NCBI RefSeq assembly: GCF_000284295.1
Contig: NC_017093.1
Location: 4,836,001 to 4,900,000, forward strand
DNA length: 64,000 nucleotides
Direction: 5' to 3'
DNA from: Actinoplanes missouriensis 431
GTDB lineage: Bacteria; Actinomycetota; Actinomycetes; Mycobacteriales; Micromonosporaceae
Shown: piece by piece, positions 16,844-25,436 of the stretch
Position numbering within the stretch: the first letter of the stretch is position 1
Layout of the letters: each line of letters opens with the position of its first letter
Program-made: the position numbers and the translations under genes
The notes under the pieces: generated by a model
Told to the model about the DNA's origin: nothing
Database searches by the model: none
Seen by the model: the letters and a program-made list of their open reading frames with translations, nothing else

Positions 16844-17674
16844 TCAGCCCGGCTGACGCTCGGCGATGGCGGTGCCGAGGTCGTCCTCGATGCCCCCGGG
16901 TCGCTGCAGACCGTTGTCGAGCAGCGCCCGGACGAAGGGCCGGTGCTCAGGGCGGCCCGCGGTGGCGAAGTAGGCGGCGAGCCCGTCCGCCAGCTCGTCG
17001 TCGGAGGGCAGCGTCGCGATGTCGACGAGCCGCTTGATCCCGGCGACGGCCACCCTGTCGAAGGCGGCGATCCGGCGGGCGAACGCGTCGGTGACCGCCT
17101 CGATGTCGGCGTCGGGGACGAGCCGGTTGACGTAACCGTACTCAGCGGCCCGCCCGGCCGGGATGTCGTCGCCGCCGAGCAGGATCTCCAGGGCCCGGCC
17201 CCGGCCCACCAGCCGGCCGAGCCGGGCCATCGATCCGCCGCCGGGCACGGCGCCGACGCCCACCTCGAACTGGCCGAGAATCGCCTGTTCGGAGGCGAAG
17301 CGGATGTCGGTGGCGAGGACGAACTCGCTGCCCGCGCCACGCGTACGGCCGCGGATCTCGGAGATCGTGGTGACCGGCAGGCGGCTGAGCCGGATGAAGT
17401 TGTCCAGGTAGGGGTGCAGGCCGGTGGGCCCGGGCGCCATCCGGGCCACCCGGGCCGGATCGGTCAGCAGATCCCAGTGGGCCATGAAATAGCCGGGTGT
17501 CTCACTGCGGAAGACCACGACCGTGAGGTCCCGGTCGTTCTCGATGCGCTCGATCAACTCGGCGAGCTGTTCGACGGTGTCGGCGTCCAGCAGGTTCACC
17601 GGGCCGTTGTCGAAGGTGACCCGCCAGTACGAGGGCGAGACTTCGTTGAGGTGGAACTGTTCTGCGGTGGACAT
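16844..17674 (-). CDS. enoyl-CoA hydratase/isomerase (crotonase) family protein
   Basis: A 276-residue crotonase-fold protein. It contains the oxyanion segment RGRTRGAGSEFVLATDIRFA and the following LGQFEVGVGAVPGGG, where hydratases usually carry a catalytic Glu. Members hydrate, isomerise or cleave acyl-CoA thioesters; the exact reaction is uncertain. The ATG at 17674 begins MSTAEQFHLNEVSPSYW. It is monocistronic, with a diverged copy of the large inverted-repeat operator 36 bases upstream, which links it to the VOC/SDR regulon. Confidence 0.87.
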   Translation of the reverse strand: MSTAEQFHLNEVSPSYWRVTFDNGPVNLLDADTVEQLAELIERIENDRDLTVVVFRSETPGYFMAHWDLLTDPARVARMAPGPTGLHPYLDNFIRLSRLPVTTISEIRGRTRGAGSEFVLATDIRFASEQAILGQFEVGVGAVPGGGSMARLGRLVGRGRALEILLGGDDIPAGRAAEYGYVNRLVPDADIEAVTDAFARRIAAFDRVAVAGIKRLVDIATLPSDDELADGLAAYFATAGRPEHRPFVRALLDNGLQRPGGIEDDLGTAIAERQPG

Positions 17675-17708
17675 ACCGTGACTATCGGATGACCGGCGCC
17701 CCGCCCGA

Positions 17709-17755
17709 CCCCGGGAGACACCCGGGTCGTGACGGGCCAGGGAGCGGCCCGGTAC
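17709..17755. promoter_or_regulatory. second, diverged copy of the inverted-repeat operator
   Basis: The stretch carries CCCGGGAGACACCCGGG and, on the other side, CCAGGGAGCGGCCCGG, aligning at the same spacing with the two arms at 15987-16038 (14 of 17 and 14 of 21 bases alike). It sits just upstream of the crotonase gene and downstream of the epoxide hydrolase gene. Confidence 0.45.
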
Positions 17756-17816
17756 GGGCGCCGGCACGCCGGTGGGAGCCCGGCGTGCCGGCGCCCGTGA
17801 GCCACGGGACGCCGTG

Positions 17817-19106
17817 TCAGCGGACGGACCGGAAGGCGGCACGGAGTTCCCGGGTGAAGATCAGGGGTTGCTCCCAGGCCGCGAAGTGCCCGCCGCGCGC
17901 CGGCCGGTGGTAGTAGCTCAGGGTCGGGTAGCTCGCCTCGGCCCAGCTGCGGGGCGCCTGGAAGATCTCGCCCGGGAAGGCGCTGAAGGCGACCGGCACG
18001 GTCACCGGTGCCGTTGCCGGACCGGCGGTTCGTGTTCTCTCCCAGTACGCCCGGGCGGCCGACTCCCCCGTGCCGGTCAGCCAGTAGAGCGAGATGTTGT
18101 CCAGGACGTGCTCGCGGGTGAGGTTGCCCGTCGCCCGGCCGTCGCGGAAGGCCCGCGAGATCTTGAGGTAGCTGTCGGTGTCGTGATCGAGCATCCAGGC
18201 CGCGAGCGCGACCGGCGAGTCCAGCAGCGCATAGCCGATCGTCTGGGGCCTGGTCGACTGCTCGACCAGGTAACCCTTCCCGCTCGACGAGAACGTCCGG
18301 AGCGCGTCGGCCGCCGCCCTCTCCTCGTCCGTGTTCACCGGCAGGCCGCCGGTGCCGGCCAGCGCCGGGACCAGCAGGTTGAGATGGATGGCGAGGAGCC
18401 CGGCCGGCGCCAGCCGGCCGATGTCGTCGGTCACGGCGGCGCCGACGTCGCCACCCTGAGCGACGTAGCGGCCGTAGCCGAGGCGGCGCATCAGCTCCGC
18501 CCAGGCGCGCGCCGTCCGGGCGGTGTCCCAGCCGAGCTCGGTGGGCTTGCCGGAGAAGCCGAATCCGGGCAGCGACGGCAGGACGAGGTGGAAGGCGTCC
18601 GCCGCGGTCCCGCCGTGCGCGGTCGGATTCGTGAGCGGGCCGACGGTTTCGAGCAGTTCCACGATCGAGCCGGGCCAGCCGTGGGTCATGACGAGCGGCA
18701 ACGCGTCGCGGTGCGGGGACCGGACGTGGACGAAGTGGATGTCCACACCGTCGATCTCGGTGGTGAACTGCGGCAGCGCGTTGAGTCTGTCCTCGCATCG
18801 GCGCCAGTCGTATCCGGTCGTCCAGAACCGGGCGAGAGCCTGAGCGGTCGCCAGTTGCACACCCTGCGAGCGGTCGGCGACCAGCTCGCGGGACGGCCAG
18901 CGGGTCGCGGCGATGCGGCGGCGCATCTCGGCCACCCGCTCGCGGGGGATCGCCGCCCGGAACGGGCGGATCCGGGCCGGCGCCTGGGGTGACGCCGCAC
19001 CGGCCGGCGCCGATCCGAGCACGGTGGACGCGGCGGCGGTGAGGCCGGCGGCCACGCCGCCGGCCAGCAGCTGCCGCCGGGTGGGATGGGACGCGGACGA
19101 AGTCAT
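17817..19106 (-). CDS. Tat-exported epoxide hydrolase family protein (EHN domain)
   Basis: A 429-residue alpha/beta hydrolase with an N-terminal epoxide hydrolase (EHN) domain. It begins with a twin-arginine signal (TRRQLLAGG then a hydrophobic stretch ending in an AGAA-type cleavage region near 38), so it is probably exported folded. The EHN part starts IRPFRAAIPRERVAEMRRRI. Oxyanion motif THGWPGS, nucleophile Asp in QGGDVGAA, and a late GGHFAAWEQP histidine are present. The start follows GAGAGGTG. It is 100 bases downstream of a paralogue, with tandem repeats between them. Confidence 0.9.
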   Translation of the reverse strand: MTSSASHPTRRQLLAGGVAAGLTAAASTVLGSAPAGAASPQAPARIRPFRAAIPRERVAEMRRRIAATRWPSRELVADRSQGVQLATAQALARFWTTGYDWRRCEDRLNALPQFTTEIDGVDIHFVHVRSPHRDALPLVMTHGWPGSIVELLETVGPLTNPTAHGGTAADAFHLVLPSLPGFGFSGKPTELGWDTARTARAWAELMRRLGYGRYVAQGGDVGAAVTDDIGRLAPAGLLAIHLNLLVPALAGTGGLPVNTDEERAAADALRTFSSSGKGYLVEQSTRPQTIGYALLDSPVALAAWMLDHDTDSYLKISRAFRDGRATGNLTREHVLDNISLYWLTGTGESAARAYWERTRTAGPATAPVTVPVAFSAFPGEIFQAPRSWAEASYPTLSYYHRPARGGHFAAWEQPLIFTRELRAAFRSVR

Positions 19107-19132
19107 TGGTGGTTCACCTCTCGGCTCGTCGG

Positions 19133-19196
19133 GCGGTGGGTGAGGAGAGCGGTGGGTGAGGAAAGCGGTGGGTGAGGAGAGCGGTGGGTGAGGCGG
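19133..19196. repeat. four tandem 16-bp repeats between the epoxide hydrolase genes
   Basis: The unit GCGGTGGGTGAGGAGA occurs at 19133, 19149, 19165 and 19181 with one or two changes (last copy ends CGG). It is strongly purine-rich on this strand and fills the 100-base gap between the two paralogous genes. It may be a slipped-strand expansion or a regulatory spacer. Confidence 0.8.
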
Positions 19197-19205
19197 GCGG
19201 CGCGG

Positions 19206-20408
19206 TCATCGCAGCGGACGGAACGCCGCCCGCACCTGCGCCGCGAACAGTTCCGGCTCCTCCCAGGCGGCGAAGTGGCCGCCCCGCTGCGCCACCCCGA
19301 AGTAGTTGAGCGTGGGGTAGGCCTTCTCGGCCCAGCTGCGCGGCGTTCGCCAGATCTCGCCCGGGAACGTGCTGAAGCCGACCGGAACCCGGGGGTCCGG
19401 AAGGGGCGGGCGGCCCGCGGCGGGAGCGTCCGGGCCGTAGGCCTCCCAGTACGATCGGGCCGTGCTGGCCCCGGTGCCGGTCAGCCAGTACGTGGTGATG
19501 TCGTCGAGGACGTTGTCGCGGGTCAGGTTGCCCGACGGTGTGCCGCCGACGAACGCGCCGGCGATCTTGTAATAGGCGTCGGTGTCGTGGTCGATCATCC
19601 AGGCGGCGAGCGCGGCGGGCGAGTCGAGCAGCGCGTACCCGATCGTCTCCGGCCGGGTGGCCATCTCCACGAAGTAACCGTTCCCGCTGGTCTGGAACAC
19701 CTTGATCGCGGCGAGCGCCGCCTGTTCCTCCTCGGTGTCGTCCGGCAGCGCGGAGGGGTCGTTGAGCGCCGGCACCAGCAGGTTGGTGTGGATCCCGGCC
19801 AGGCCTCGCGGCCCGAGGCGACCCATCGCGTCGGTCACACCGGCGCCGACGTCACCGCCCTGTGCCACGTACCGGTCGTAGCCCAGCCGGCGCATCAGCT
19901 CCGCCCAGGCCCGGGCGGTGCGCACCAGGTCCCACCCGACCTCGGCGGGCTCGGCCGAGAACCCGTACCCGGGCAGGGAGGGCAGCACGAGGTGGAAGGC
20001 GTCCTCGGCGCTGCCACCGTACGCGGTGGGATCGGTCAGCGGGCCGACGGTGTCGAGCAGTTCGATCACCGAGCCCGGCCAGCCGTGCGTCATGATCAAC
20101 GGCAGGGCGTCGCGATGCCGCGACCGGACGTGCACGAAGTGGATGTCCACACCGTCGATCTCGGTGGTGAACTGCGGGAGCCGGTTCAGCCGGGCCTGCA
20201 CCCGCCGCATGTCGTAGTCGTGGCGCCAGTACTGCCCCAGTGCCCGCATCGTGGCCAGTTGCACGCCCTGCGAACGGTCGGCGACGAGTTCCGGGGTCGG
20301 CCAGCGCGTCGTGGCGAGGCGGCGGCGCAGGTCGTCGATCGTCTCCTCGCGGAAGTTCACGGTGAACGGTCTGATCGCATGGCTGGTCCGCTGGTCGAGT
20401 GTGGTCAT
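19206..20408 (-). CDS. cytosolic epoxide hydrolase family protein (EHN domain)
   Basis: A 400-residue paralogue of the Tat-exported enzyme downstream, sharing long runs such as RWPTPELVADRSQGVQLAT and QFTTEIDGVDIHFVHVRS, but without a signal peptide. EHN domain at 12-120, oxyanion THGWPGS, nucleophile Asp in QGGDVGAG, late GGHFAAWEEP. Family members open epoxides by an Asp-ester mechanism. Probably first of a two-gene unit with the exported copy. Three 22-bp direct repeats lie within 85 bases upstream of its start and may be its control region. Confidence 0.9.
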   Translation of the reverse strand: MTTLDQRTSHAIRPFTVNFREETIDDLRRRLATTRWPTPELVADRSQGVQLATMRALGQYWRHDYDMRRVQARLNRLPQFTTEIDGVDIHFVHVRSRHRDALPLIMTHGWPGSVIELLDTVGPLTDPTAYGGSAEDAFHLVLPSLPGYGFSAEPAEVGWDLVRTARAWAELMRRLGYDRYVAQGGDVGAGVTDAMGRLGPRGLAGIHTNLLVPALNDPSALPDDTEEEQAALAAIKVFQTSGNGYFVEMATRPETIGYALLDSPAALAAWMIDHDTDAYYKIAGAFVGGTPSGNLTRDNVLDDITTYWLTGTGASTARSYWEAYGPDAPAAGRPPLPDPRVPVGFSTFPGEIWRTPRSWAEKAYPTLNYFGVAQRGGHFAAWEEPELFAAQVRAAFRPLR

Positions 20409-20427
20409 GACACCGTGGCCTTTCGGT

Positions 20428-20493
20428 CGGGATCAGGCGGGACGAGGTCCGGGATCCGGCAAGACGAAGTGCGGGATCCGGCAAGCGCCATGA
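20428..20493. promoter_or_regulatory. three 22-bp direct repeats upstream of epoxide hydrolase gene
   Basis: Copies at 20428, 20450 and 20472 begin CGGGATCAGGCGGGACGAGG, CGGGATCCGGCAAGACGAAG and CGGGATCCGGCAAGCGCC. The period of 22 bases is two helical turns, so the same face of DNA is presented three times, as expected for cooperative regulator binding. They end 20 bases before the start codon of the minus-strand gene. Confidence 0.55.
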
Positions 20494-20649
20494 GCCTGGC
20501 AAAACCCGGGGCCCGCTCGCCCCCGTGATGACCCTGGTCGGTGCCCTGGCGTTTCCGCGCCCGGCGCGTGCCGAGGCCCACAGCCGTTCACCTGCCCTTG
20601 ACCGCCGGGGCACGGTGATTCCGCGCGTCGTTACCCGCCACATTGCACG

Positions 20650-22821
20650 GTGACCCTCGTGAGATCTTCCTTAGCCGCGCTCCTGGCCGGCGCCCTGATC
20701 ATCGCTGCCCCGGCACCCGCTGACGCGACACGACAGACGACCGCGTCCTGCTCACCGGACGCGAGTCTGCTCGGTTTCTCCGACGCCCTCGACAAGACCA
20801 CCTTCGACGGCACCCCGGTGGCGGGTCTGTCCGCGCTGGCCCTGACGGCACGCGACAGGGGCCTCGCCCTCGTCGACAACATCGGCGCCACCCCGGCCCG
20901 CGTCTACTCCGTGACCGGCCTCGGCTCGACCCCGAGGATCACCGGCATCACCCGGCTCGGCTCGTACACCGGCGCCGACTTCGACGGCGAGGGCCTGGTC
21001 GCCGAGAGGGACGGCCGGACGATCCTGGTCAGTTCGGAGAAGGAGCCGTCGATCCGCCGGTTCCGCCTCTCCGACGGCAAGGAGCTCGCGTCGCTGCCGG
21101 TCCCGGCCCGTTTCCGGGTCACCCCGGCCGGCGAGGCCGCGGTCAACCAGACGTTCGAGGCGCTCACCGTCACCCCGGACGGACGCCGGCTCTACGCCGG
21201 CATGGAGGGGGCACTCGCGGCGGACGGCGCCGGCTTCAACCGCATCATCGGGTACGGGGGTAAGCCCGGTTCCGCCTACACCCCCCAGGAGCAGTTCGCC
21301 TACCGTACCGACGCGAACCTCGGCCTGGTCGAGCTGATCGCGCTCGGTGACGAGCAGTTCCTCTCGGTCGAGCGCGGTTTCACCGCCGGCGTCGGCAACA
21401 CGGTCCGCGTCTTCCGGGTGTCGGCGACCGGCGCCCCGGACGTCAGCGGCGTGGCCGGCCTGTCCACGCTGACCGACCCGCGCGCCTGGCTCGGCAAGGA
21501 GCTGCTCTTCGACGTGGCGGACTGCCCGCCGTCGGGCGCCACCGCGAAGCAGCCGCAGCCGAACCCGCTGCTCGACAACATCGAGGGCGCCGCGCTGGGC
21601 CGCTCGCTGCCCGGCGGCCGGCGGGTGCTGCACCTGATCTCGGACGACAACGGCAGCGCCACCCAGGTCACCCGGGTCTACAGCTTCGCGGTGACGCTGC
21701 GCGGCGAGGCCACCCTGGACAAGCGGGCGATCATCCCGGCGACCGCGTACCAGCCGGGCCCGGTCTCCGGCACGCAGCTCTCCACCGAGCCGGTCCTCGG
21801 CATCACCGCGCCGTTCCCGGGTCAGCCGATCCCCGGTTTCTCCGCGGTCATCCCCGGCTCGTCGCGGGGACGCTACCTGGCGATGCCGGACAACGGGTTC
21901 GGCACGAAGACCAACTCGGCGGACTTCCTGCTGCGCGCCTACGACATCAAACCCGATTACGGTACGGGCCGGGTCGCCATCAAGGGACACATCAATTTCC
22001 GCGACCCCGACCGCCGGGTGCCGTTCCCGATCGTCAACGAGAACACGGCGGACCGGTTGCTCACCGGCGCCGACTTCGACGTCGAGTCGCTCGCCCGGGA
22101 CAGCCGGGGCAACCTGTGGATCGGTGACGAGTTCGGCCCGTACCTGATCAAGGTGGACCGGACCGGGAAGGTCCTGCAGGCGCCGATCCCGCTGCCGGAC
22201 GGCGGGAAGTCGCCGCAGTCGCCGGACCTCGCCGCCGGGGAGACCCCGACCGTGCCGGCCAGCCGCGGGTTCGAGGCGCTCGCCGTCAGCGGGGACGGTA
22301 AGACGCTCTACCCGATCCTGGAGGGCGCCCGCACCGACGACGCCGATCAGCGCCGCCGGATCGTCTACGAGTTCTCGGTGCCCGCCAACCGGTACACCGG
22401 GCGGACCTGGTCGCTGCGGGTCGACGACCCGTCGCTGGTCGTCGGCGACGCGGCCGTGCTGGACTCCCGGCGCATCCTCTTCATCGAACGGGACAACGCG
22501 ATGGGCGTACAGTCCCGGGTGAAACGCCTGGTGGTCACCGACCTGGACCGGGCCTCCGACGCCGGGGTCCTGCCCCGGCGGACCGCCGCCGACCTGCTGC
22601 GCATCGCCGACCCGACGGGCGTGTCCACGCCGGCGCGGCCCGGTGAGTACGGCGTCGGCGAGCTGTTCTCGTTCCCGCTGCAGTCGGTCGAGTCGGTGCT
22701 GCCGCTCGGCGGTGACCGGGTGCTGGTGGCGAACGACAACAACTTCCCCGGCAACGACGGCCGCATCCCCGGACGGGCCGACGACACCGAGCTGATCGAG
22801 ATCACCGTCCCCGGTCTGTGA
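20650..22821 (+). CDS. secreted esterase-like/phytase-like family protein
   Basis: A 723-residue exported protein. A Sec signal peptide (hydrophobic to about residue 26, PAPADA) is followed by two regions of the phytase-like (PF13449, esterase-like) beta-propeller type. One is near 40-350 (GEGLVAERDGRTILVSSEKE) and one near 390-720 (FDVESLARDSRGNLWIGDEF, GFEALAVSGDGKTLYPILEG). Such proteins are predicted extracellular phosphoesterases; activity is not established. GTG 20650 and GTG 20659 are both possible starts. Monocistronic, followed by the SGNH-like gene on the same strand. Confidence 0.88.
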   Translation: MTLVRSSLAALLAGALIIAAPAPADATRQTTASCSPDASLLGFSDALDKTTFDGTPVAGLSALALTARDRGLALVDNIGATPARVYSVTGLGSTPRITGITRLGSYTGADFDGEGLVAERDGRTILVSSEKEPSIRRFRLSDGKELASLPVPARFRVTPAGEAAVNQTFEALTVTPDGRRLYAGMEGALAADGAGFNRIIGYGGKPGSAYTPQEQFAYRTDANLGLVELIALGDEQFLSVERGFTAGVGNTVRVFRVSATGAPDVSGVAGLSTLTDPRAWLGKELLFDVADCPPSGATAKQPQPNPLLDNIEGAALGRSLPGGRRVLHLISDDNGSATQVTRVYSFAVTLRGEATLDKRAIIPATAYQPGPVSGTQLSTEPVLGITAPFPGQPIPGFSAVIPGSSRGRYLAMPDNGFGTKTNSADFLLRAYDIKPDYGTGRVAIKGHINFRDPDRRVPFPIVNENTADRLLTGADFDVESLARDSRGNLWIGDEFGPYLIKVDRTGKVLQAPIPLPDGGKSPQSPDLAAGETPTVPASRGFEALAVSGDGKTLYPILEGARTDDADQRRRIVYEFSVPANRYTGRTWSLRVDDPSLVVGDAAVLDSRRILFIERDNAMGVQSRVKRLVVTDLDRASDAGVLPRRTAADLLRIADPTGVSTPARPGEYGVGELFSFPLQSVESVLPLGGDRVLVANDNNFPGNDGRIPGRADDTELIEITVPGL

Positions 22822-22874
22822 TCTCTACCGGGTGATCTTCCGAGGAAACGCCCCGGTCGCGCGTTGATCCACTC

Positions 22875-24137
22875 ATGAGACGGAAGATCGGCGCCGTGCT
22901 GACGGCCGGCGTGCTCGCCCTGTTCCCCGCGCCCGCCCGGGCCGATCCCGGTGCGGCGGGCGCGGGGATCACCGTCGGTCACCCGGCGGACGGGCAGATC
23001 GTCCCCACCGGACCGCTCACCGTGACCGGTTCGGCGCAGGCCGGTCCGGTGGGGATCCGCTCGGTGACGGTGGAACGGGACGGGCGGCCCCCGTTCCCGG
23101 CGACCGTCGGCGACCGCGGTGACTTCACGGCGGCGGTCGGCACGATCGGGGCCGGGGTGCACCGGATCGTGGTGCGGGCGGTCCTCGCCGACGGCCGGAC
23201 CGTGGAGCACGAGCAGTGGTTCACCGGACGGGCGACGAGCCGTTACGTCGCACTCGGCGACTCCTGGACGGCGGGGGTGGGCGCCGGGCCGTACCGTGAT
23301 CGGGGTTGCCGCCGCGCCGCGAAGGGCTGGCCGGCGCGGGTGAAGGCGCCCGGCCGCGCCGCGCTCACGGTCGAGGCGTGCGCGGACTGGACCGGGACAC
23401 CCGATCGGCTGCGCCGGCTCGACGCCGACACCGACCTGGTGACCGTCACGTTCGGCGGCGACGACGTGGGCCTCACCGAGCTGGCCGCGTTCTGCGCCAC
23501 CCGGACGGCCTGCGCCACCCGGCCGTTCGTGGGCCGCGACGTGTCCCTCGACGAGTGGGCCCGCGCCCGGATCGGGTTGCTGCGCGCCAAGCTCGACGAC
23601 CTCTACCGGCAGATCCGTGCCCGGGTGCGGCCGGACACCACGATCGTCGCCGTGACCTATCCGCACCTGCCCGCCTGCGCGGACCGGCCCGGGATCACCC
23701 GGGGTGAGCGGCGCTGGCTGAACGACCGGATCGACGACCTCGACGCGCTGATCATCGAGCGGGCGGCGAAGGGCGGTCTCGTGGTCGCCGACGTGCGCGG
23801 CGGCTGCGGCTCGTTCCCACCCGATCGACAAGGCGCGATCCGGTACGCCGAGACGGTCTCCCGCGCGATCCGGACCGGCACACCCGCCGCGCCCGCGGCC
23901 GGCACCGCGCCCATGACCGGCACCGTGCCTGCGACCAGCGCCAGGCCCACGACCAGCACCACGCCCACGACCAGCACCACACCTGCGGCCGGCACCGCGC
24001 CGGCACGACCCGCCGGCCGCGCCGCTGTCGCGCTGCCCCGCACCGGTATGCCCGGCTGGGCCCTGCCGGCCACCGGTGCCGGAATCGTCCTGATCCTGCT
24101 CGGCGCGGCCCTCATCCGGGTCACCCACCGTGATTGA
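22875..24137 (+). CDS. cell-wall-anchored SGNH-hydrolase-like protein
   Basis: A 420-residue surface protein. It has a signal peptide (1-23), a beta-sandwich domain (31-120), then an SGNH hydrolase-like domain starting YVALGDSWTAG with Ser130. A Thr/Pro/Ala-rich stalk (335-385) follows, then two sortase-type signals, LPRTG (387-391) and LPATG (397-401), a hydrophobic helix and a short charged tail. Two catalytic positions look altered. Block III is GGDD instead of GGND (194-197), and SFPPDRQG (313-320) replaces the usual SFHPN with its catalytic His. It may bind rather than cleave its ligand. It starts 53 bases after the phytase-like gene. Confidence 0.8.
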   Translation: MRRKIGAVLTAGVLALFPAPARADPGAAGAGITVGHPADGQIVPTGPLTVTGSAQAGPVGIRSVTVERDGRPPFPATVGDRGDFTAAVGTIGAGVHRIVVRAVLADGRTVEHEQWFTGRATSRYVALGDSWTAGVGAGPYRDRGCRRAAKGWPARVKAPGRAALTVEACADWTGTPDRLRRLDADTDLVTVTFGGDDVGLTELAAFCATRTACATRPFVGRDVSLDEWARARIGLLRAKLDDLYRQIRARVRPDTTIVAVTYPHLPACADRPGITRGERRWLNDRIDDLDALIIERAAKGGLVVADVRGGCGSFPPDRQGAIRYAETVSRAIRTGTPAAPAAGTAPMTGTVPATSARPTTSTTPTTSTTPAAGTAPARPAGRAAVALPRTGMPGWALPATGAGIVLILLGAALIRVTHRD

Positions 24138-24160
24138 CCAGGGACGATAAGGTGTCCACC

Positions 24161-24865
24161 ATGGAGTTCCTGAAGCCGATGGTCCTGCCCGTCCCGATCC
24201 GTGCCGCCGAGCGTCACGGCGCCGTCGACCTCTACGTCCCGCCCGCCGCCGAGCCGCTGCCGGCGATCCTGTTCGTGCACGGTGGCCCGCTCCCGCCCGG
24301 CCTGGAGCCGCTGCCCCGCGAGTGGCCGCTCTTCCAGGCGTACGCGTCCCTCGCCGCCGGCCATCAGGTCGTCGGCGCCGTGGTCGACCACCGGCTGCGG
24401 GGCCCGGACTCCTACCCGACCGCCTTCGACGACGTGGCCGGCGCCCTCGACACGCTGCGCGCCGACCCGCGGGTGGACGCCTCCCGGGTGGCGATCTGGT
24501 ATTTCTCCGGCGGCGGCCGCCTCAGCGCCGACTATCTGCGGGCGGTGCCGTCGTGGCTGCGGGCGGTCGCCCTCACGTACCCGATGGTCACGCCGTTCCC
24601 GGGCTGGCCCGACGACCCGCGCTTCCGCCCGGCCGAGGCCGTGGTGTCGGCGGGCGACCTGCCGATCGTGCTGACCCGCGTCGGCGAGGAGAACCCGGCG
24701 GTCGCCGAGGGCGTGGCCGCGTTCGTGGCCGCCGCCGAGAAGGCGAACCTGACCATCGTCGACGTCCCGCACGGCCGCCACGGCTTCGACAACCAGAACG
24801 ACAGCGACGAGTCCCGGGAGGCGATCATGGCGGCCTTCAACCGGGTCCTGGCCGCTCTCGCCTGA
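24161..24865 (+). CDS. alpha/beta hydrolase (dienelactone hydrolase-like)
   Basis: A 234-residue cytosolic alpha/beta hydrolase. Oxyanion segment FVHGGPLPPG, nucleophile elbow WYFSGGG and a late PHGRHGFDNQND carrying the His are seen. The start chosen is ATG 24161, preceded by AAGG at a normal distance. A GTG three codons earlier is an alternative. Substrate unknown. It begins 23 bases after the SGNH-like gene and may share its transcript. Its stop lies inside the first of the tandem repeats that follow. Confidence 0.82.
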   Translation: MEFLKPMVLPVPIRAAERHGAVDLYVPPAAEPLPAILFVHGGPLPPGLEPLPREWPLFQAYASLAAGHQVVGAVVDHRLRGPDSYPTAFDDVAGALDTLRADPRVDASRVAIWYFSGGGRLSADYLRAVPSWLRAVALTYPMVTPFPGWPDDPRFRPAEAVVSAGDLPIVLTRVGEENPAVAEGVAAFVAAAEKANLTIVDVPHGRHGFDNQNDSDESREAIMAAFNRVLAALA

Positions 24866-24932
24866 CCGCCGTGCCGGTCCGGCTGCCTAGCCTGACCGCC
24901 GTGCCGGTCCGGCCGCCCTAGCCTGACCGCCG
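24860..24932. repeat. tandem 30-bp repeats at a convergent gene end
   Basis: The unit GCCTGACCGCCGTGCCGGTC CGGCTGCCTA occurs at 24860 and again at 24890 (with one extra base), and its first 12 bases recur at 24921. The first copy contains the hydrolase stop codon, so the array probably grew by duplication of the gene's 3' end. Confidence 0.75.
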
Positions 24933-24934
24933 GC

Positions 24935-25330
24935 TCAGTCCAGCAGCCAGCCCAGGACCGAGATCCCGGCCGGGCTGAGCGCGACCAGGACCATCAGCAG
25001 CGACGCGACCGAGCCGGCGATCAGGGGTTTCCGCTGGCGTGACCCGAATCGGAGGAGCACGGCCACCCCGACGACGCCGACGATCAGCCCGCCGACGACC
25101 GGGGCCACGCCTAGCGTCAGCATGACCACCGCCGCCCACGCCCATCCGCCGGTGATGTCGGCCGACTCGGTGTACTGATCACCTTGCGACGGGATGTACC
25201 AGTGCCCGGAGAAGGTCCGGGCATGGGCGAGCGCCAGGAAGAGGCAGACGAAGTACAGAACGGCGAGACCGATCTGGAAGGCGGCCAGCGGCCACCCCTC
25301 GGTGGATCTGCGGTTCGCCGTCATGGTCAT
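24935..25330 (-). CDS. small membrane protein (131 aa)
   Basis: A 131-residue protein with three likely membrane helices (about 16-36, 66-95 and 103-128) and an exported or inward loop HARTFSGHWYIPSQGDQYTE between the first two. No family recognised. ATG 25330 has a second ATG two codons later. It lies divergent from the giant membrane protein gene and convergent with the hydrolase. Confidence 0.65.
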   Translation of the reverse strand: MTMTANRRSTEGWPLAAFQIGLAVLYFVCLFLALAHARTFSGHWYIPSQGDQYTESADITGGWAWAAVVMLTLGVAPVVGGLIVGVVGVAVLLRFGSRQRKPLIAGSVASLLMVLVALSPAGISVLGWLLD

Positions 25331-25436
25331 CCGCGCATCGTAGCGTCAGGCATCGATCCGGGTCGCGAACACGCGCCATCCGCCGTGCGGTTGCCCGGCC
25401 GCCGGGATTCTTGCGGGAGTACGTCAAACTGTCGCC

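Noticed and set aside
20500..20560. Third copy of the 52-bp operator (CCCGGGG and two CCCTGG elements)
   Set aside because: Spacing between the elements does not match the two other copies, so similarity is probably due to base composition.
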